A stretch of 64,000 nucleotides of DNA, taken from the NCBI GenBank assembly GCA_022340465.1, contig JAJDNW010000061.1:1-64000 (forward strand), read 5' to 3'. Below the pieces are notes generated by a model. The model did no database searches and was not told the DNA's origin. It worked only from the letters and a program-made list of their open reading frames with translations. The position numbers were made by a program, and so were the translations under genes. Shown here piece by piece: positions 18,791 to 27,185 of the stretch; position 1 is the first letter of the stretch, and each line of letters begins with the position of its first letter. The stretch comes from Deltaproteobacteria bacterium (GTDB lineage: Bacteria; Desulfobacterota; Desulfobacteria; Desulfobacterales; B30-G6).

Positions 18791-19204
18791 GTCAGAATCC
18801 GAAGAAGCAGGCAGAGGAACCTTGAAAAAGGGAATGCCCTCCTCCTTCAGGGTTTTTTCTTCTTCCTTGGTGCTGACGCCCCTGATATTGCGTGGTTCCT
18901 CGACACCATAGTGAATCTTCAAGGCCTCTTTCGCAAAGTCGCATCCGACGTTATCGAAATTTTTTTCAACATATTCCCTCAATTCCCGGCCGACGCTTTG
19001 CAAATCCGGCTGCTGCCGGATTTTGTCCGGCAGAGTGGGCGAACCCTTTATGGCAAAAGATGAAGGCTTTTTCGTCACAGAGGTTACGTTGCAGACGGGG
19101 CAGGCCACCATCTGCTTTTTATTCTGGCGTTCGAAGGCCTTGTTGTCCGCAAACCAACCCTCGAACGTGTGTCCATTGGTACATTCAAGATCGAATACTA
19201 TCAT
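18785..19204 (-). CDS. DUF1178 family protein
   Basis: This 139-residue protein starts MIVFDLECTNGHTFEGWFAD and has a zinc-ribbon-like set of cysteines: CTNGH near 8-12 and CPVC near 35-38. The pattern fits the DUF1178 family, whose function is unknown. The C-terminal half is charged and contains a helical segment (LRELREYVEKNFDNVG-like). It is a lone minus-strand gene between two plus-strand genes, convergent with recD2. The upstream 294 bases to the next gene show no other gene. Confidence 0.85.
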   Translation of the reverse strand: MIVFDLECTNGHTFEGWFADNKAFERQNKKQMVACPVCNVTSVTKKPSSFAIKGSPTLPDKIRQQPDLQSVGRELREYVEKNFDNVGCDFAKEALKIHYGVEEPRNIRGVSTKEEEKTLKEEGIPFFKVPLPASSDSDS

Positions 19205-19498
19205 CGGTCAATTCCCGCTCAGACGCCTTGACTCTTGGACCCTCAGGTTTTTGCAACACTGGGGTTTGTTCCTCCGGAAAATTCGGATAATTCACTATTT
19301 TAATACGTAAAAGTAGCATAATTCGTCGCAGATTAAAAGAAATTATTGACAGCATCCTCGTTTTCAACACAAAATACAGACGTGGTCAAAGGTATGCGTC
19401 TTAGCGCTTTTTCTGCCTAAAAGATGGCGGCGACGCCTGAACGTCTCAACGAAATTTTTTCAACATAGGAGTCAAGAATCTTAGGGGAACGAAACGAT

Positions 19499-20161
19499 AT
19501 GCGTTGTAAAATCAAACCTGTTGGCATTTTCTGCTTCTGCATCCTCATGCTCGCCGTTTCCGTAAATGCTGAAACACAATATGTCAGCGACGAAATGCAT
19601 ATAACTTTCAGATCAGGACCCGGGAACGACAGGAAAATCATCAAGCTGCTGGTTTCAGACCAGGCCGTTGAGGTAATGAAAAAAGAAAATGAATGGGCCC
19701 TGGTCCGCTTGCCCGATGGTAGGGAAGGTTGGGTGCTGCACCGCTACCTGACCACGAAAGAGCCCTGTGACACGGTATTGGCACGCCTGCAGTCCGAACA
19801 TGCGACCATGCTTTCTCGCGCGGATACCCTTGAGGAGGAAAATGATGCGCTGAAAAAAAAGAATGCGACGCTTACGGCCAACCTGCAGGCCACCCGGGAG
19901 GAAAGGGATAAAACCAACAAAGCGTTTGGAGATCTGAAAAAGGAATCCGCTGCCTACCTGGAACTGAAATCCAAATACGAAAAGACCGCCGCCAGTTTAT
20001 CCAAACAAAACAAGCGCGCCGATGCCCTGGAGGATGAACTGACCACCCTCTCGAACAATCACAGCATAAAATGGTTCCTCAGCGGAGCCGGCATACTGAT
20101 ACTGGGCGTTGTCATGGGGCTAATCTCAAGACCGAAAAAGCAAAGGTCTTCACTGCTATGA
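19499..20161 (+). CDS. SH3-domain, coiled-coil membrane protein (TIGR04211/YgiM type)
   Basis: The 220-residue protein has a signal peptide (1-24, cleaved near SVNA), a bacterial SH3 domain (about 28-85, MHITFRSGPGNDRKIIKLL) and a long coiled coil (about 95-185). A single C-terminal membrane helix (about 193-212, WFLSGAGILILGVVMGLIS) is followed by a basic tail. This is the layout of the YgiM/TIGR04211 group, which is probably anchored in the inner membrane with the SH3 domain in the periplasm, perhaps binding peptidoglycan. The stop codon overlaps the nadB start by 4 bases, although no functional link is known. Confidence 0.88.
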   Translation: MRCKIKPVGIFCFCILMLAVSVNAETQYVSDEMHITFRSGPGNDRKIIKLLVSDQAVEVMKKENEWALVRLPDGREGWVLHRYLTTKEPCDTVLARLQSEHATMLSRADTLEEENDALKKKNATLTANLQATREERDKTNKAFGDLKKESAAYLELKSKYEKTAASLSKQNKRADALEDELTTLSNNHSIKWFLSGAGILILGVVMGLISRPKKQRSSLL

Positions 20162-21798
20162 AAGATAATTGGGACTTCCTCGTTATAGGCAGCGGTGTTG
20201 CCGGGCTGACCTTTGCCCTTAAAGTGGCCGAGTTCGGCAGCGTTGCTGTCATCACCAAAGAAGGCGTGATGGACAGCAACACCAGTCTAGCCCAGGGAGG
20301 TATTGCATCCGTCTTCGGCGAGCTCGATTCTTTTGACCTTCACATTCAGGACACCCTGGCATCTGGAGATGGTTTGTGCAACCGAGAAGTTGTTGAAATG
20401 GTTGTAAAAAACGGCCCTGAAAGGATCCGTGACCTTATCCAGCTCGGCGTCCATTTCAACCTGGAGGATGAGGAGGCTCCGGCTGGCACCCCCCTCCGCC
20501 TGGACCTGGGCCGGGAAGGCGGTCATTCCAAAAAGCGGATTGTGCATGCCGAGGACATGACCGGCAGGGAACTCGAACGCGTGCTGGTGGAACATGTCAA
20601 AAAGCACCCCAATATCGTCTTGTTCGAAAACCATATTGCCATCGACCTGATTACACGCTCCACGCGTATGCAACGGGGGATGGTCACGACCGCCCACGAG
20701 GATATATGTTGCGGCGTATACGTTCTCGACCAAAAAAACAATCAGGTAAAAACCCTGCGCGGTCAGATCACCCTGCTCGCCACCGGCGGGACCGGAAAGG
20801 TATACCTCTATACCAGCAACCCGGATATCGCCACCGGAGACGGCATTGCCATGGGCTACAGGGCCGGCGCCACCCTGGCCAACCTTGAGTTCGTGCAGTT
20901 TCATCCCACCTGCCTCTATCATCCGAATGCAAAAAATTTTTTGATCTCGGAAGCCGTCAGGGGCGACGGCGGCATACTCGTGGATAATGCCGGCATCCCG
21001 TTCATGCACAAATACGACCCGCAAAAAGACCTGGCCTGCCGGGATGTGGTCGCCCGGGCCATCGATACCGAACTGAAAAAAAGCGGGGCCGACTCGGTAT
21101 TTTTAGACATATCCCATAAGCATTCGTCGTTTATAAAAAAACGCTTTCCAAACATTTACCGCCGTTGCCTGAAACTCGGCATCGACATGACTGTCGAACC
21201 GATTCCCGTCGTCCCGGCCGCCCATTACATGTGCGGCGGCATTGCAACCGACACGGAGGGTAGAACCGACATTAAACGGCTGTATGCCTTGGGTGAAACG
21301 GCCTGCACCGGACTGCACGGGGCCAACCGGTTGGCCAGCAACTCACTGATCGAAGCGCTTGTGTACGCTCACAATGCCGCACGACAAGCGGTTAGGGAAT
21401 TGAAGCGCGAAGACACTGAATTGATTTCGCCCCTGCCGGAATGGGACGAGGTGGGGACAACCGACAGCGACGAAGGGATTATGGTGGCCCATAACTGGGA
21501 TGAAATCCGCCGTCTGATGTGGAACTATGTAGGCATCGTTCGCTCCAACAAGCGTCTGGCAAGAGCGAGCAGGCGCATCGATATCATTCAGAAGGAGATC
21601 CAGGAGTATTACTGGAACTTCAAGGTAGCGCCCGACCTGATTGAACTGCGCAACATCGCGACCGTTGCAGAACTGATCATCAAGTGTGCCACTTACCGCA
21701 AAGAAAGCCGGGGGTTGCACTACAATATCGAATATCCGCAAAAACACGACTCGCGATGGCTCAAGGACACCCTTACCCGCAGATCCTTTCTCGACTGA
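20158..21798 (+). CDS. nadB: L-aspartate oxidase
   Basis: The 546-residue flavoprotein oxidises L-aspartate to iminoaspartate, the first step of NAD synthesis; in anaerobes fumarate is the likely acceptor. The FAD-binding motif VIGSGVAGLTFALKVA lies near 8-23. Family marks include SNTSLAQGGIASV-type sequence near 40, the active-site HCxH-like region GREGGHSKKRIVHAEDMTG, FHPTCLYHP, and SEAVRGDGGILV. The C-terminal helical domain matches the succinate dehydrogenase/fumarate reductase flavoprotein family. ATG at 20158 overlaps the preceding stop as ATGA; upstream in-frame codons read into the preceding gene. nadA and nadC are not nearby. Confidence 0.94.
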   Translation: MKDNWDFLVIGSGVAGLTFALKVAEFGSVAVITKEGVMDSNTSLAQGGIASVFGELDSFDLHIQDTLASGDGLCNREVVEMVVKNGPERIRDLIQLGVHFNLEDEEAPAGTPLRLDLGREGGHSKKRIVHAEDMTGRELERVLVEHVKKHPNIVLFENHIAIDLITRSTRMQRGMVTTAHEDICCGVYVLDQKNNQVKTLRGQITLLATGGTGKVYLYTSNPDIATGDGIAMGYRAGATLANLEFVQFHPTCLYHPNAKNFLISEAVRGDGGILVDNAGIPFMHKYDPQKDLACRDVVARAIDTELKKSGADSVFLDISHKHSSFIKKRFPNIYRRCLKLGIDMTVEPIPVVPAAHYMCGGIATDTEGRTDIKRLYALGETACTGLHGANRLASNSLIEALVYAHNAARQAVRELKREDTELISPLPEWDEVGTTDSDEGIMVAHNWDEIRRLMWNYVGIVRSNKRLARASRRIDIIQKEIQEYYWNFKVAPDLIELRNIATVAELIIKCATYRKESRGLHYNIEYPQKHDSRWLKDTLTRRSFLD

Positions 21799-21820
21799 TC
21801 CAATCTTGTTCCGGGATGAA

Positions 21821-21848
21821 TTGACAACCCTGTTTTTTGCATTATTTT
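21821..21848 (+). promoter_or_regulatory. Candidate promoter of dnaJ
   Basis: TTGACA (21821-21826) and TATTTT (21843-21848) are 16 bases apart, about 108 bases before the dnaJ start. A GTTCCG/CGGAAC hairpin (near 21920) lies in the leader. Confidence 0.45.
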
Positions 21849-21955
21849 AGTTAATTAATTGGACAGGCCCGGAGCCCTCTCAACGTCGTTCTCGCTGACA
21901 AAGGCGAACAACCCCGTTCCGTTCATTAAAGCGGAACACGATATGTGACAATTCA

Positions 21956-23074
21956 ATGCCATCTAAAAGAGATTACTATGAAATCCTGGGTGTGGATCGT
22001 TCGGCATCCGACACCGAAATAAAAAAGGCCTACCGCCGACTCGCCCTCAAGTTTCATCCCGACAAGAATCCCGGTAATCAGGATGCCGAAGAAAAGTTCA
22101 AGGAGGCCGCAGAGGCCTATGAAGTGCTCCGGGATGGAAAAAAACGCAGCATCTATGACCAGTATGGCCATCAAGGCCTGGAAGGTGCCGGCTTTTCAGG
22201 ATTTGGCGGGTTCGAAGATATTTTCTCCAGTTTCGGGGATATCTTCGAAGATTTCTTCGGTTTTGGGTCCGGTGGCCGTTCCGGCCGCACCCGAGGTCAC
22301 AGAGGGTCTGACTTGCGGTATGATCTTTCCATTTCTTTCATGGACGCCGCCTTCGGTACGGAAACTGAAATCGACGTGGAAAAAATGGAGACCTGCCCGA
22401 CATGCGAGGGCAGCGGATGCGAACCCGGAACCTATCCGGAAACCTGCAGCAGCTGCAATGGACAAGGTCAGGTTTCAAGAAGCCAGGGATTCTTCACGGT
22501 TCGCACCACCTGCCCCACTTGCCGTGGCGCCGGCCAAACCATCGCCAGTCCGTGCCAGTCATGTCGGGGTTCCGGTCAGGTGCGGACCAGCAAGAAAGTC
22601 TCTGTTAAAATACCGGGAGGGGTGGACACAGGTTCCCGGCTGCGCCTTTCGGGAGAAGGGGAAGCAGGGCAGCATGGCGGGGGACCGGGAGATCTTTATA
22701 TCTTTATTCATGTTCAGCAGCATGAATTTTTCGCCAGAAACAATACGGACATAATCTGTGAAATACCCATATCCTTTGTCCAGGCAACCCTGGGAGATGA
22801 AATCAGCGTTCCCACGTTGAATGGGGAAAAATCGCTTAAAATTCCCAAGGGTACCCAACCCGGCGCCACCTTCCGACTTCGGTCCGAAGGCCTCCCCTCT
22901 TTAAGGACAGGACGCCGCGGGGACCAGATCATACAGGTGGCCGTAAAGACCCCGACCCATATATCCAAAAAGCAGGAAACACTTTTAAGGGAATTTGCCC
23001 GGCTGGAAAGCAACAGCTTGTCCGACAAGCTGAAAAATATCTTTAAAAACGGTAACGAACGCGTCGCCCAATAA
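21956..23074 (+). CDS. dnaJ: Chaperone DnaJ (type I Hsp40)
   Basis: The 372-residue co-chaperone stimulates the DnaK ATPase. It contains a J domain with the HPD triad (KFHPDKNPG near 33-41) and a Gly/Phe-rich linker ([12 protein letters not shown]). The zinc centre has four CxxCxGxG-type repeats ([32 protein letters not shown], about 143-210), followed by the C-terminal peptide-binding domains. Length and order are those of full DnaJ. It stands alone with its own promoter-like sequence; dnaK and grpE are not in the window. Confidence 0.97.
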   Translation: MPSKRDYYEILGVDRSASDTEIKKAYRRLALKFHPDKNPGNQDAEEKFKEAAEAYEVLRDGKKRSIYDQYGHQGLEGAGFSGFGGFEDIFSSFGDIFEDFFGFGSGGRSGRTRGHRGSDLRYDLSISFMDAAFGTETEIDVEKMETCPTCEGSGCEPGTYPETCSSCNGQGQVSRSQGFFTVRTTCPTCRGAGQTIASPCQSCRGSGQVRTSKKVSVKIPGGVDTGSRLRLSGEGEAGQHGGGPGDLYIFIHVQQHEFFARNNTDIICEIPISFVQATLGDEISVPTLNGEKSLKIPKGTQPGATFRLRSEGLPSLRTGRRGDQIIQVAVKTPTHISKKQETLLREFARLESNSLSDKLKNIFKNGNERVAQ

Positions 23075-23123
23075 CCACCCGGCCGCATCAGGCGGGCCAT
23101 TCGTCAAAGGACAATTTATCAGA

Positions 23124-23495
23124 ATGTTCGAACTAAAAGTCACCAGCCATTTTGCAGCGGCTCACCAGCTCACGATGGTTGCCAAAAAATGCGAAAATCT
23201 GCACGGGCACAACTGGAAAATAGAGGTGCGTATTGCCGGCAACCGGCTGAACAGCGCCGGCGTTGTGATGGATTTCGGTGAAATCAAACAGCAAGTCCGT
23301 GCCATCATGAAAACGTTGGACCATAAGTTCCTCAACGATCTCGAATACTTTCACGATGGAAACCCGTCATCTGAAAATATAGCCAAGTATATCGCCGAAA
23401 CGCTTCAGATAAAAATTACCAATCCGGACGTATGGGTTGCCAGCGTCACCTCATGGGAATCGGAGGACGCCTGCGCCACTTACTTTCCCGAATAA
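23124..23495 (+). CDS. queD: 6-carboxytetrahydropterin synthase
   Basis: The 123-residue protein converts dihydroneopterin triphosphate to 6-carboxytetrahydropterin, the second step of queuosine and 7-deazaguanine synthesis. It has the PTPS-fold marks: zinc His in FAAAHQL near 10-16 and in LHGHNW near 28-33, the catalytic Cys in KKCENLHGH, DHKFLND near 71-77, and an SWES-type C-terminal Glu. It starts 50 bases after dnaJ and is convergent with pyrE, with only 9 bases between. Other queuosine genes are not nearby. Confidence 0.93.
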   Translation: MFELKVTSHFAAAHQLTMVAKKCENLHGHNWKIEVRIAGNRLNSAGVVMDFGEIKQQVRAIMKTLDHKFLNDLEYFHDGNPSSENIAKYIAETLQIKITNPDVWVASVTSWESEDACATYFPE

Positions 23496-23504
23496 AATCG
23501 TGTG

Positions 23505-24071
23505 TCACGATTTATGGAGGCTTTTCCAGTATGCCACCAATTCATCCCGGGTAATAATTGCGGAGATATCCGGAACATGCTCGCGGATGTTGTCAACCCC
23601 GCCTTCCTGCCGGTCCACCAGGATAACCGCCTTAACCACCACCAGGCCTTCGGATGTGGCCCGCTCAATCGCCTTGATGGTTGATCCCCCCGTGGTGGCG
23701 ACATCGTCGATGATCACCACTCGGGACCCCGCTTCCAGGTCGCCCTCGATCCAGCGAATATCGCCGTGATCCTTTTTCTCTTTCCGTATGGAAAAGGCCT
23801 GAAGCGGCTTTTCTTTCAACGCCGACGTGTAAGCCGTTGCCACCGCGATGGGATCGGCTCCAAAGGTAAGCCCCCCAATGCCGCAGACATCCAATGTTTT
23901 CACCGCATTATAAACCAGGTTTCCCACAAGGAACATGCCCCTCGGACTCATGGTGGTCGGTTTGCAATTGACATAGAAGCGGCTCATTTTTCCTGAAACC
24001 AGCTTAAAAGTTGGTTCTTCGCTGAAGCGGAACGATTTGTCGCACAGGGTTTTAATCAGTTCTTCCTTCAT
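23505..24071 (-). CDS. pyrE: Orotate phosphoribosyltransferase
   Basis: This 188-residue enzyme joins orotate to PRPP in de novo UMP synthesis. The PRPP-binding motif [19 protein letters not shown] lies near 118-136 and a flexible-loop region ([16 protein letters not shown]) precedes it. The start at 24071 is preferred because AAAGGA lies upstream; a frame from 24116 would lengthen it by 15 unsupported residues. A strong promoter-like pair at 24249-24277 and a large terminator-like hairpin at 24149-24204 precede the gene, so its transcription may be controlled by attenuation. Confidence 0.93.
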   Translation of the reverse strand: MKEELIKTLCDKSFRFSEEPTFKLVSGKMSRFYVNCKPTTMSPRGMFLVGNLVYNAVKTLDVCGIGGLTFGADPIAVATAYTSALKEKPLQAFSIRKEKKDHGDIRWIEGDLEAGSRVVIIDDVATTGGSTIKAIERATSEGLVVVKAVILVDRQEGGVDNIREHVPDISAIITRDELVAYWKSLHKS

Positions 24072-24148
24072 TCCCGACCGTCCTTTATCTCCTGTCCAGG
24101 ACAGCGTCCAAAACAAGAAATGGTTGATTTAATTGCATTCATCAGGTA

Positions 24149-24204
24149 ATAAAAAGCCTCCACCGAATGGAAGAAGCGGGTATAATGGGCTTCAGTGGAG
24201 GCTT
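24149..24204 (-). terminator. Terminator-like hairpin in the pyrE leader (possible attenuator)
   Basis: On the minus strand AAGCCTCCAC (24204-24195) pairs with GTGGAGGCTT (24163-24154). The 31-base apex contains an inner GAAGC/GCTTC pairing, and the stem runs into TTTTT. It lies between the pyrE promoter-like sequence and the gene, about 80 bases before the start codon. No minus-strand gene ends upstream of it, so it is best read as a leader attenuator. Confidence 0.65.
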
Positions 24205-24248
24205 CTGAGAAAGGAAAACTGATGACAGCACTCCTCGATCTCGATAGA

Positions 24249-24277
24249 AATTTAACAACTATTGCCAAACAGGTCAA
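24249..24277 (-). promoter_or_regulatory. Candidate pyrE promoter
   Basis: TTGACC (24277-24272) and TAAATT (24254-24249) on the minus strand are 17 bases apart. Transcription would start near 24242 and give a leader of about 170 bases that includes the hairpin. Confidence 0.6.
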
Positions 24278-24324
24278 ACCAAAATCCATCTACAGGATCA
24301 CACCCCGGATAGGATACTAACCCC

Positions 24325-25629
24325 ATGAAAGTCGATCGAACAATTGCCCTTACGCTAATCCTGGTCGCCTGCATGTGTCTCATAACGCCCATCGATGGTT
24401 TCGGCCAGACCGATACAAGCGCCCCCTTGACGCTGCAGCAGGTCATTGACATGGCCGTCCAGGCCAATATCAGCATCAAGTCGTCCAGAGAAGAAACCAA
24501 CGCCGCTGTAGCCACCAAAAAACAGAGCCGCACCGGCTTTTTTCCGACATTCAACGCAACCTATCAGTATACGCGTAACGACGAGGATACCGCCAGGAAG
24601 AGTCTCTTTACAAATTTAGATGAGTATTCTTTTTCAGCATCGGTCACCCAACCGCTGTTCGCCGGTTTTTCCATTGTAAATCGGTACGAAATGGCCGGTT
24701 ACGGCGTCGAAATCGCCCAGGCCAACGAACAGTTCGTACGGCAGAATGTCGTTCTGCAGGCCAGAACGGTGTACTTTACGCTGTTGAAGGCCGAAAAACT
24801 CTTGAAAGTGGCCCAGGAAACCGAAAAGCAGATTGAAGCCCAGAAGAACGTGGCCAAGAATTTCTATGAAGTGGGGATGTCGCCCCTGAACGACCTGCTC
24901 CAGGCGCAGGTCGAACTGGCCAATGCGACCCAGAATGTTATCCTGGCCCAAAACGATCTTGAAAAAGCCCGATCCGACCTCAACATCCTGTTGCGCCGAC
25001 CGATCAATACACCTGTCGAGATCGAGGATATGCTCGATTTTGAGCCCTTTGGCCTGGTACTGGAAAATTGCCTCCAAAGTGCCGAGGAAAACAGGGTTGA
25101 AATAAAAATCGCCAACATGGAAATCGTCCTGGCGGAAAAGGATGTCAAGCTGGCCAAAAAAGATTACTATCCATCGATTAACCTCATCGGCAGCTATTAC
25201 CAGCTCGGTGAGGAGTGGGATGTGGAAGACGACACCTTGTGGGATATTCGTGCCGTGGCCTCCTGGGATTTCTGGGAATGGGGCCGAACGAGTTACGGCG
25301 TCAAGGAAAAAAGCAGCCGTTTGTCACAAGCGGCGCTCAACAAAGACAAAATTTTGGAAGACATCAGCGCCGAGGTAAAACAGGCCTATCTAAGAACCCA
25401 GGCCGCGGAAAGGTATATTGCCACGGTGGAAACCTCCATCCAACAAGCCGAGGAAAATTTCCGCATCAACGAGGAGCGCTACAAGGAGCAGGTGGCAACG
25501 GCCACCGATGTTCTCATTGCCCAAACGCTTCTTTCCCGTACCATGACCAATTACTACAGCGCCCTGTATGAATATAAAATTGCCAAAGCGACCCTCTACA
25601 AAGCCATGGGGCAGGAACTTATGGAATGA
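24325..25629 (+). CDS. TolC-family outer-membrane channel protein
   Basis: The 434-residue protein has a signal peptide (1-28, cut near GFG-QTD) and two tandem OEP repeats of long helices with beta-barrel strands between (about 40-225 and 240-430). Motifs include ARTVYFTLLKAEKLL and VKQAYLRTQAAERY. It would form the outer-membrane duct of a tripartite export system. It is the first gene of a unit with ftsE, its stop overlapping the ftsE start by 4 bases. That is unusual, since FtsEX is not a known exporter. It might alternatively serve the RND pump at 4.2-8.7 kb. Confidence 0.9.
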   Translation: MKVDRTIALTLILVACMCLITPIDGFGQTDTSAPLTLQQVIDMAVQANISIKSSREETNAAVATKKQSRTGFFPTFNATYQYTRNDEDTARKSLFTNLDEYSFSASVTQPLFAGFSIVNRYEMAGYGVEIAQANEQFVRQNVVLQARTVYFTLLKAEKLLKVAQETEKQIEAQKNVAKNFYEVGMSPLNDLLQAQVELANATQNVILAQNDLEKARSDLNILLRRPINTPVEIEDMLDFEPFGLVLENCLQSAEENRVEIKIANMEIVLAEKDVKLAKKDYYPSINLIGSYYQLGEEWDVEDDTLWDIRAVASWDFWEWGRTSYGVKEKSSRLSQAALNKDKILEDISAEVKQAYLRTQAAERYIATVETSIQQAEENFRINEERYKEQVATATDVLIAQTLLSRTMTNYYSALYEYKIAKATLYKAMGQELME

Positions 25630-26297
25630 AAGCCCATGACGATGCCTTGTTACGGCTGTTTCATGTAACCAAACGCTACGGCGTGAAGAATGCCTTGCTG
25701 GATATTTCCCTGGACATCTTTAAAAACGAGTTCCTGTTTCTGACGGGTCCCAGTGGCGCCGGGAAATCAACGCTGCTCAAGCTTCTCTACCTCGGTGAAT
25801 CGCTCTCCGAAGGCCAGATCTTGATCGACAAAATGAACCTCTCCAGGATTTCCCGTAACCGTGCGCCGGAGCTGAGAAGAAAACTGGGTATCATTTTTCA
25901 GGATTACAAGCTCATCCCCACCAAAACCGTATTTGAAAATGTCTCTCTGGTATTGGAAGCCCGGGGAATGGGCCGTAAATTCATCCGGAAGAAAGTTGAC
26001 AGCGTGTTGCGAACGGTGGGCATGGAAGCAAGGAAAATGTCCTTTCCGCCTAGCCTTTCCGGCGGAGAACAGCAAAAGGTGGCTGTTGCCAGAGCTGTTG
26101 TGGGCGATCCAAAAATCATCCTGGCGGACGAACCTACCGGAAGCCTCGATGCCGACTCAGCCGAGACCATCATGGACCTGTTGATCAATATTCATGCCCG
26201 CGGCGCAACCGTGTTGGTGGCGACACATGACACGGAGCTGGTTCGCAGCATAAAGGCTAGGGTAATACAGCTCAAAGAGGGCAGGGTCGTACCATAA
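25626..26297 (+). CDS. ftsE: Cell-division ABC ATPase FtsE
   Basis: The 223-residue ABC ATPase has Walker A GPSGAGKSTLL near 40-50, a Q-loop in IIFQDYKLIP, the signature LSGGEQQKVAVARAV near 138-152 and Walker B IILADEPTGSLD. The sequence is of the FtsE type, which pairs with FtsX at the septum and transmits ATP hydrolysis to periplasmic hydrolase activators. It overlaps the TolC-family gene upstream by 4 bases and ftsX downstream by 1 base, so the three should be coupled. Confidence 0.94.
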   Translation: MKAHDDALLRLFHVTKRYGVKNALLDISLDIFKNEFLFLTGPSGAGKSTLLKLLYLGESLSEGQILIDKMNLSRISRNRAPELRRKLGIIFQDYKLIPTKTVFENVSLVLEARGMGRKFIRKKVDSVLRTVGMEARKMSFPPSLSGGEQQKVAVARAVVGDPKIILADEPTGSLDADSAETIMDLLINIHARGATVLVATHDTELVRSIKARVIQLKEGRVVP

Positions 26298-27178
26298 TGC
26301 AATCTTTTTTTTTCAAACGGGCCTTGCAGGACATTCGCAACAACCGCTTCCTTAACACTATCACGGTGATTACCATTGCCCTGTCCGTTCTTATCGTCAG
26401 CACCTTCACCCTTTTTTTCACGAATGCCAACGAACTATTAGATACTTGGAAAAGAGGCATTCGTGCCCTGGTCTACCTCCAGCCGAACACCGACGACGCC
26501 AATCGCCTCGATCTGAAATACAACCTTCAGCAACTCAAGGGTGTCAGCGAAGCCCGCTTCATATCCCGAAAGGAAGCCCTGGCCCAAATGAAGTCACGGC
26601 TGGGGCGTCAATCCTCTTTGCTGAATGGCCTGGAACCAAACCCTCTACCGGACGCTTTCGAAGTGCATCTGCTTCCCGAATCACAAACAATGGCGGAAAT
26701 CGAAAGGCTCGCCAAAACCATCGAAGCCCTGCCCCACGTGGATGAAGTTGAATACGGACAGGAGTGGATTGGAAAATTCACTAACATCATCAATATATTC
26801 AAGTTTGTCGGCTATGGCATGGGCGGCCTGTTCATTGTTGCAACCCTGTTCATCATTGCCAATACCATTCGTTTGGTTCTTTATTCCCGCCAGGAAGAGA
26901 TCGCCATCATGCGCCTCGTGGGTGCCACCGACCGGTTCATAAAACTGCCGTTTTACATTCAAGGCATCTCGCTGGGCGCCCTGGGCGGCATGATTGGAAT
27001 GTGCGGTCTTTACGCCGCCTTCTGGTTTTTGTCCGGAAAGTTTGGCCGGGGCTTGACGGCCGAGCTGCTGGAGGTGCATTTTCTCGCCCTCGACATATGC
27101 GTCGCAATCATTGCCGGCAGCATGTTGATTGGATGGGTCGGTTGCTATCTTTCATTGAAACAATTTTTAAAAGCCTAG
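26297..27178 (+). CDS. ftsX: Cell-division protein FtsX
   Basis: The 293-residue membrane partner of FtsE has an N-terminal cytoplasmic/helix region (first membrane segment about 22-42) and a periplasmic domain (about 45-165, the part that contacts EnvC in E. coli). Three further helices follow, near 172-195, 220-245 and 262-285. The RQEEIAIMRLVGATDRFIKLPF motif between helices 2 and 3 is the FtsX/MacB-type coupling element. The envC-like gene follows 7 bases later, completing the FtsEX-EnvC module. Confidence 0.93.
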   Translation: MQSFFFKRALQDIRNNRFLNTITVITIALSVLIVSTFTLFFTNANELLDTWKRGIRALVYLQPNTDDANRLDLKYNLQQLKGVSEARFISRKEALAQMKSRLGRQSSLLNGLEPNPLPDAFEVHLLPESQTMAEIERLAKTIEALPHVDEVEYGQEWIGKFTNIINIFKFVGYGMGGLFIVATLFIIANTIRLVLYSRQEEIAIMRLVGATDRFIKLPFYIQGISLGALGGMIGMCGLYAAFWFLSGKFGRGLTAELLEVHFLALDICVAIIAGSMLIGWVGCYLSLKQFLKA

Positions 27179-27185
27179 TTGATAT

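Noticed and set aside
24068-24289. A 73-codon minus-strand frame through the pyrE leader
   Set aside because: It crosses the promoter -10 and the terminator stem and overlaps the pyrE start; it is not a convincing leader peptide.
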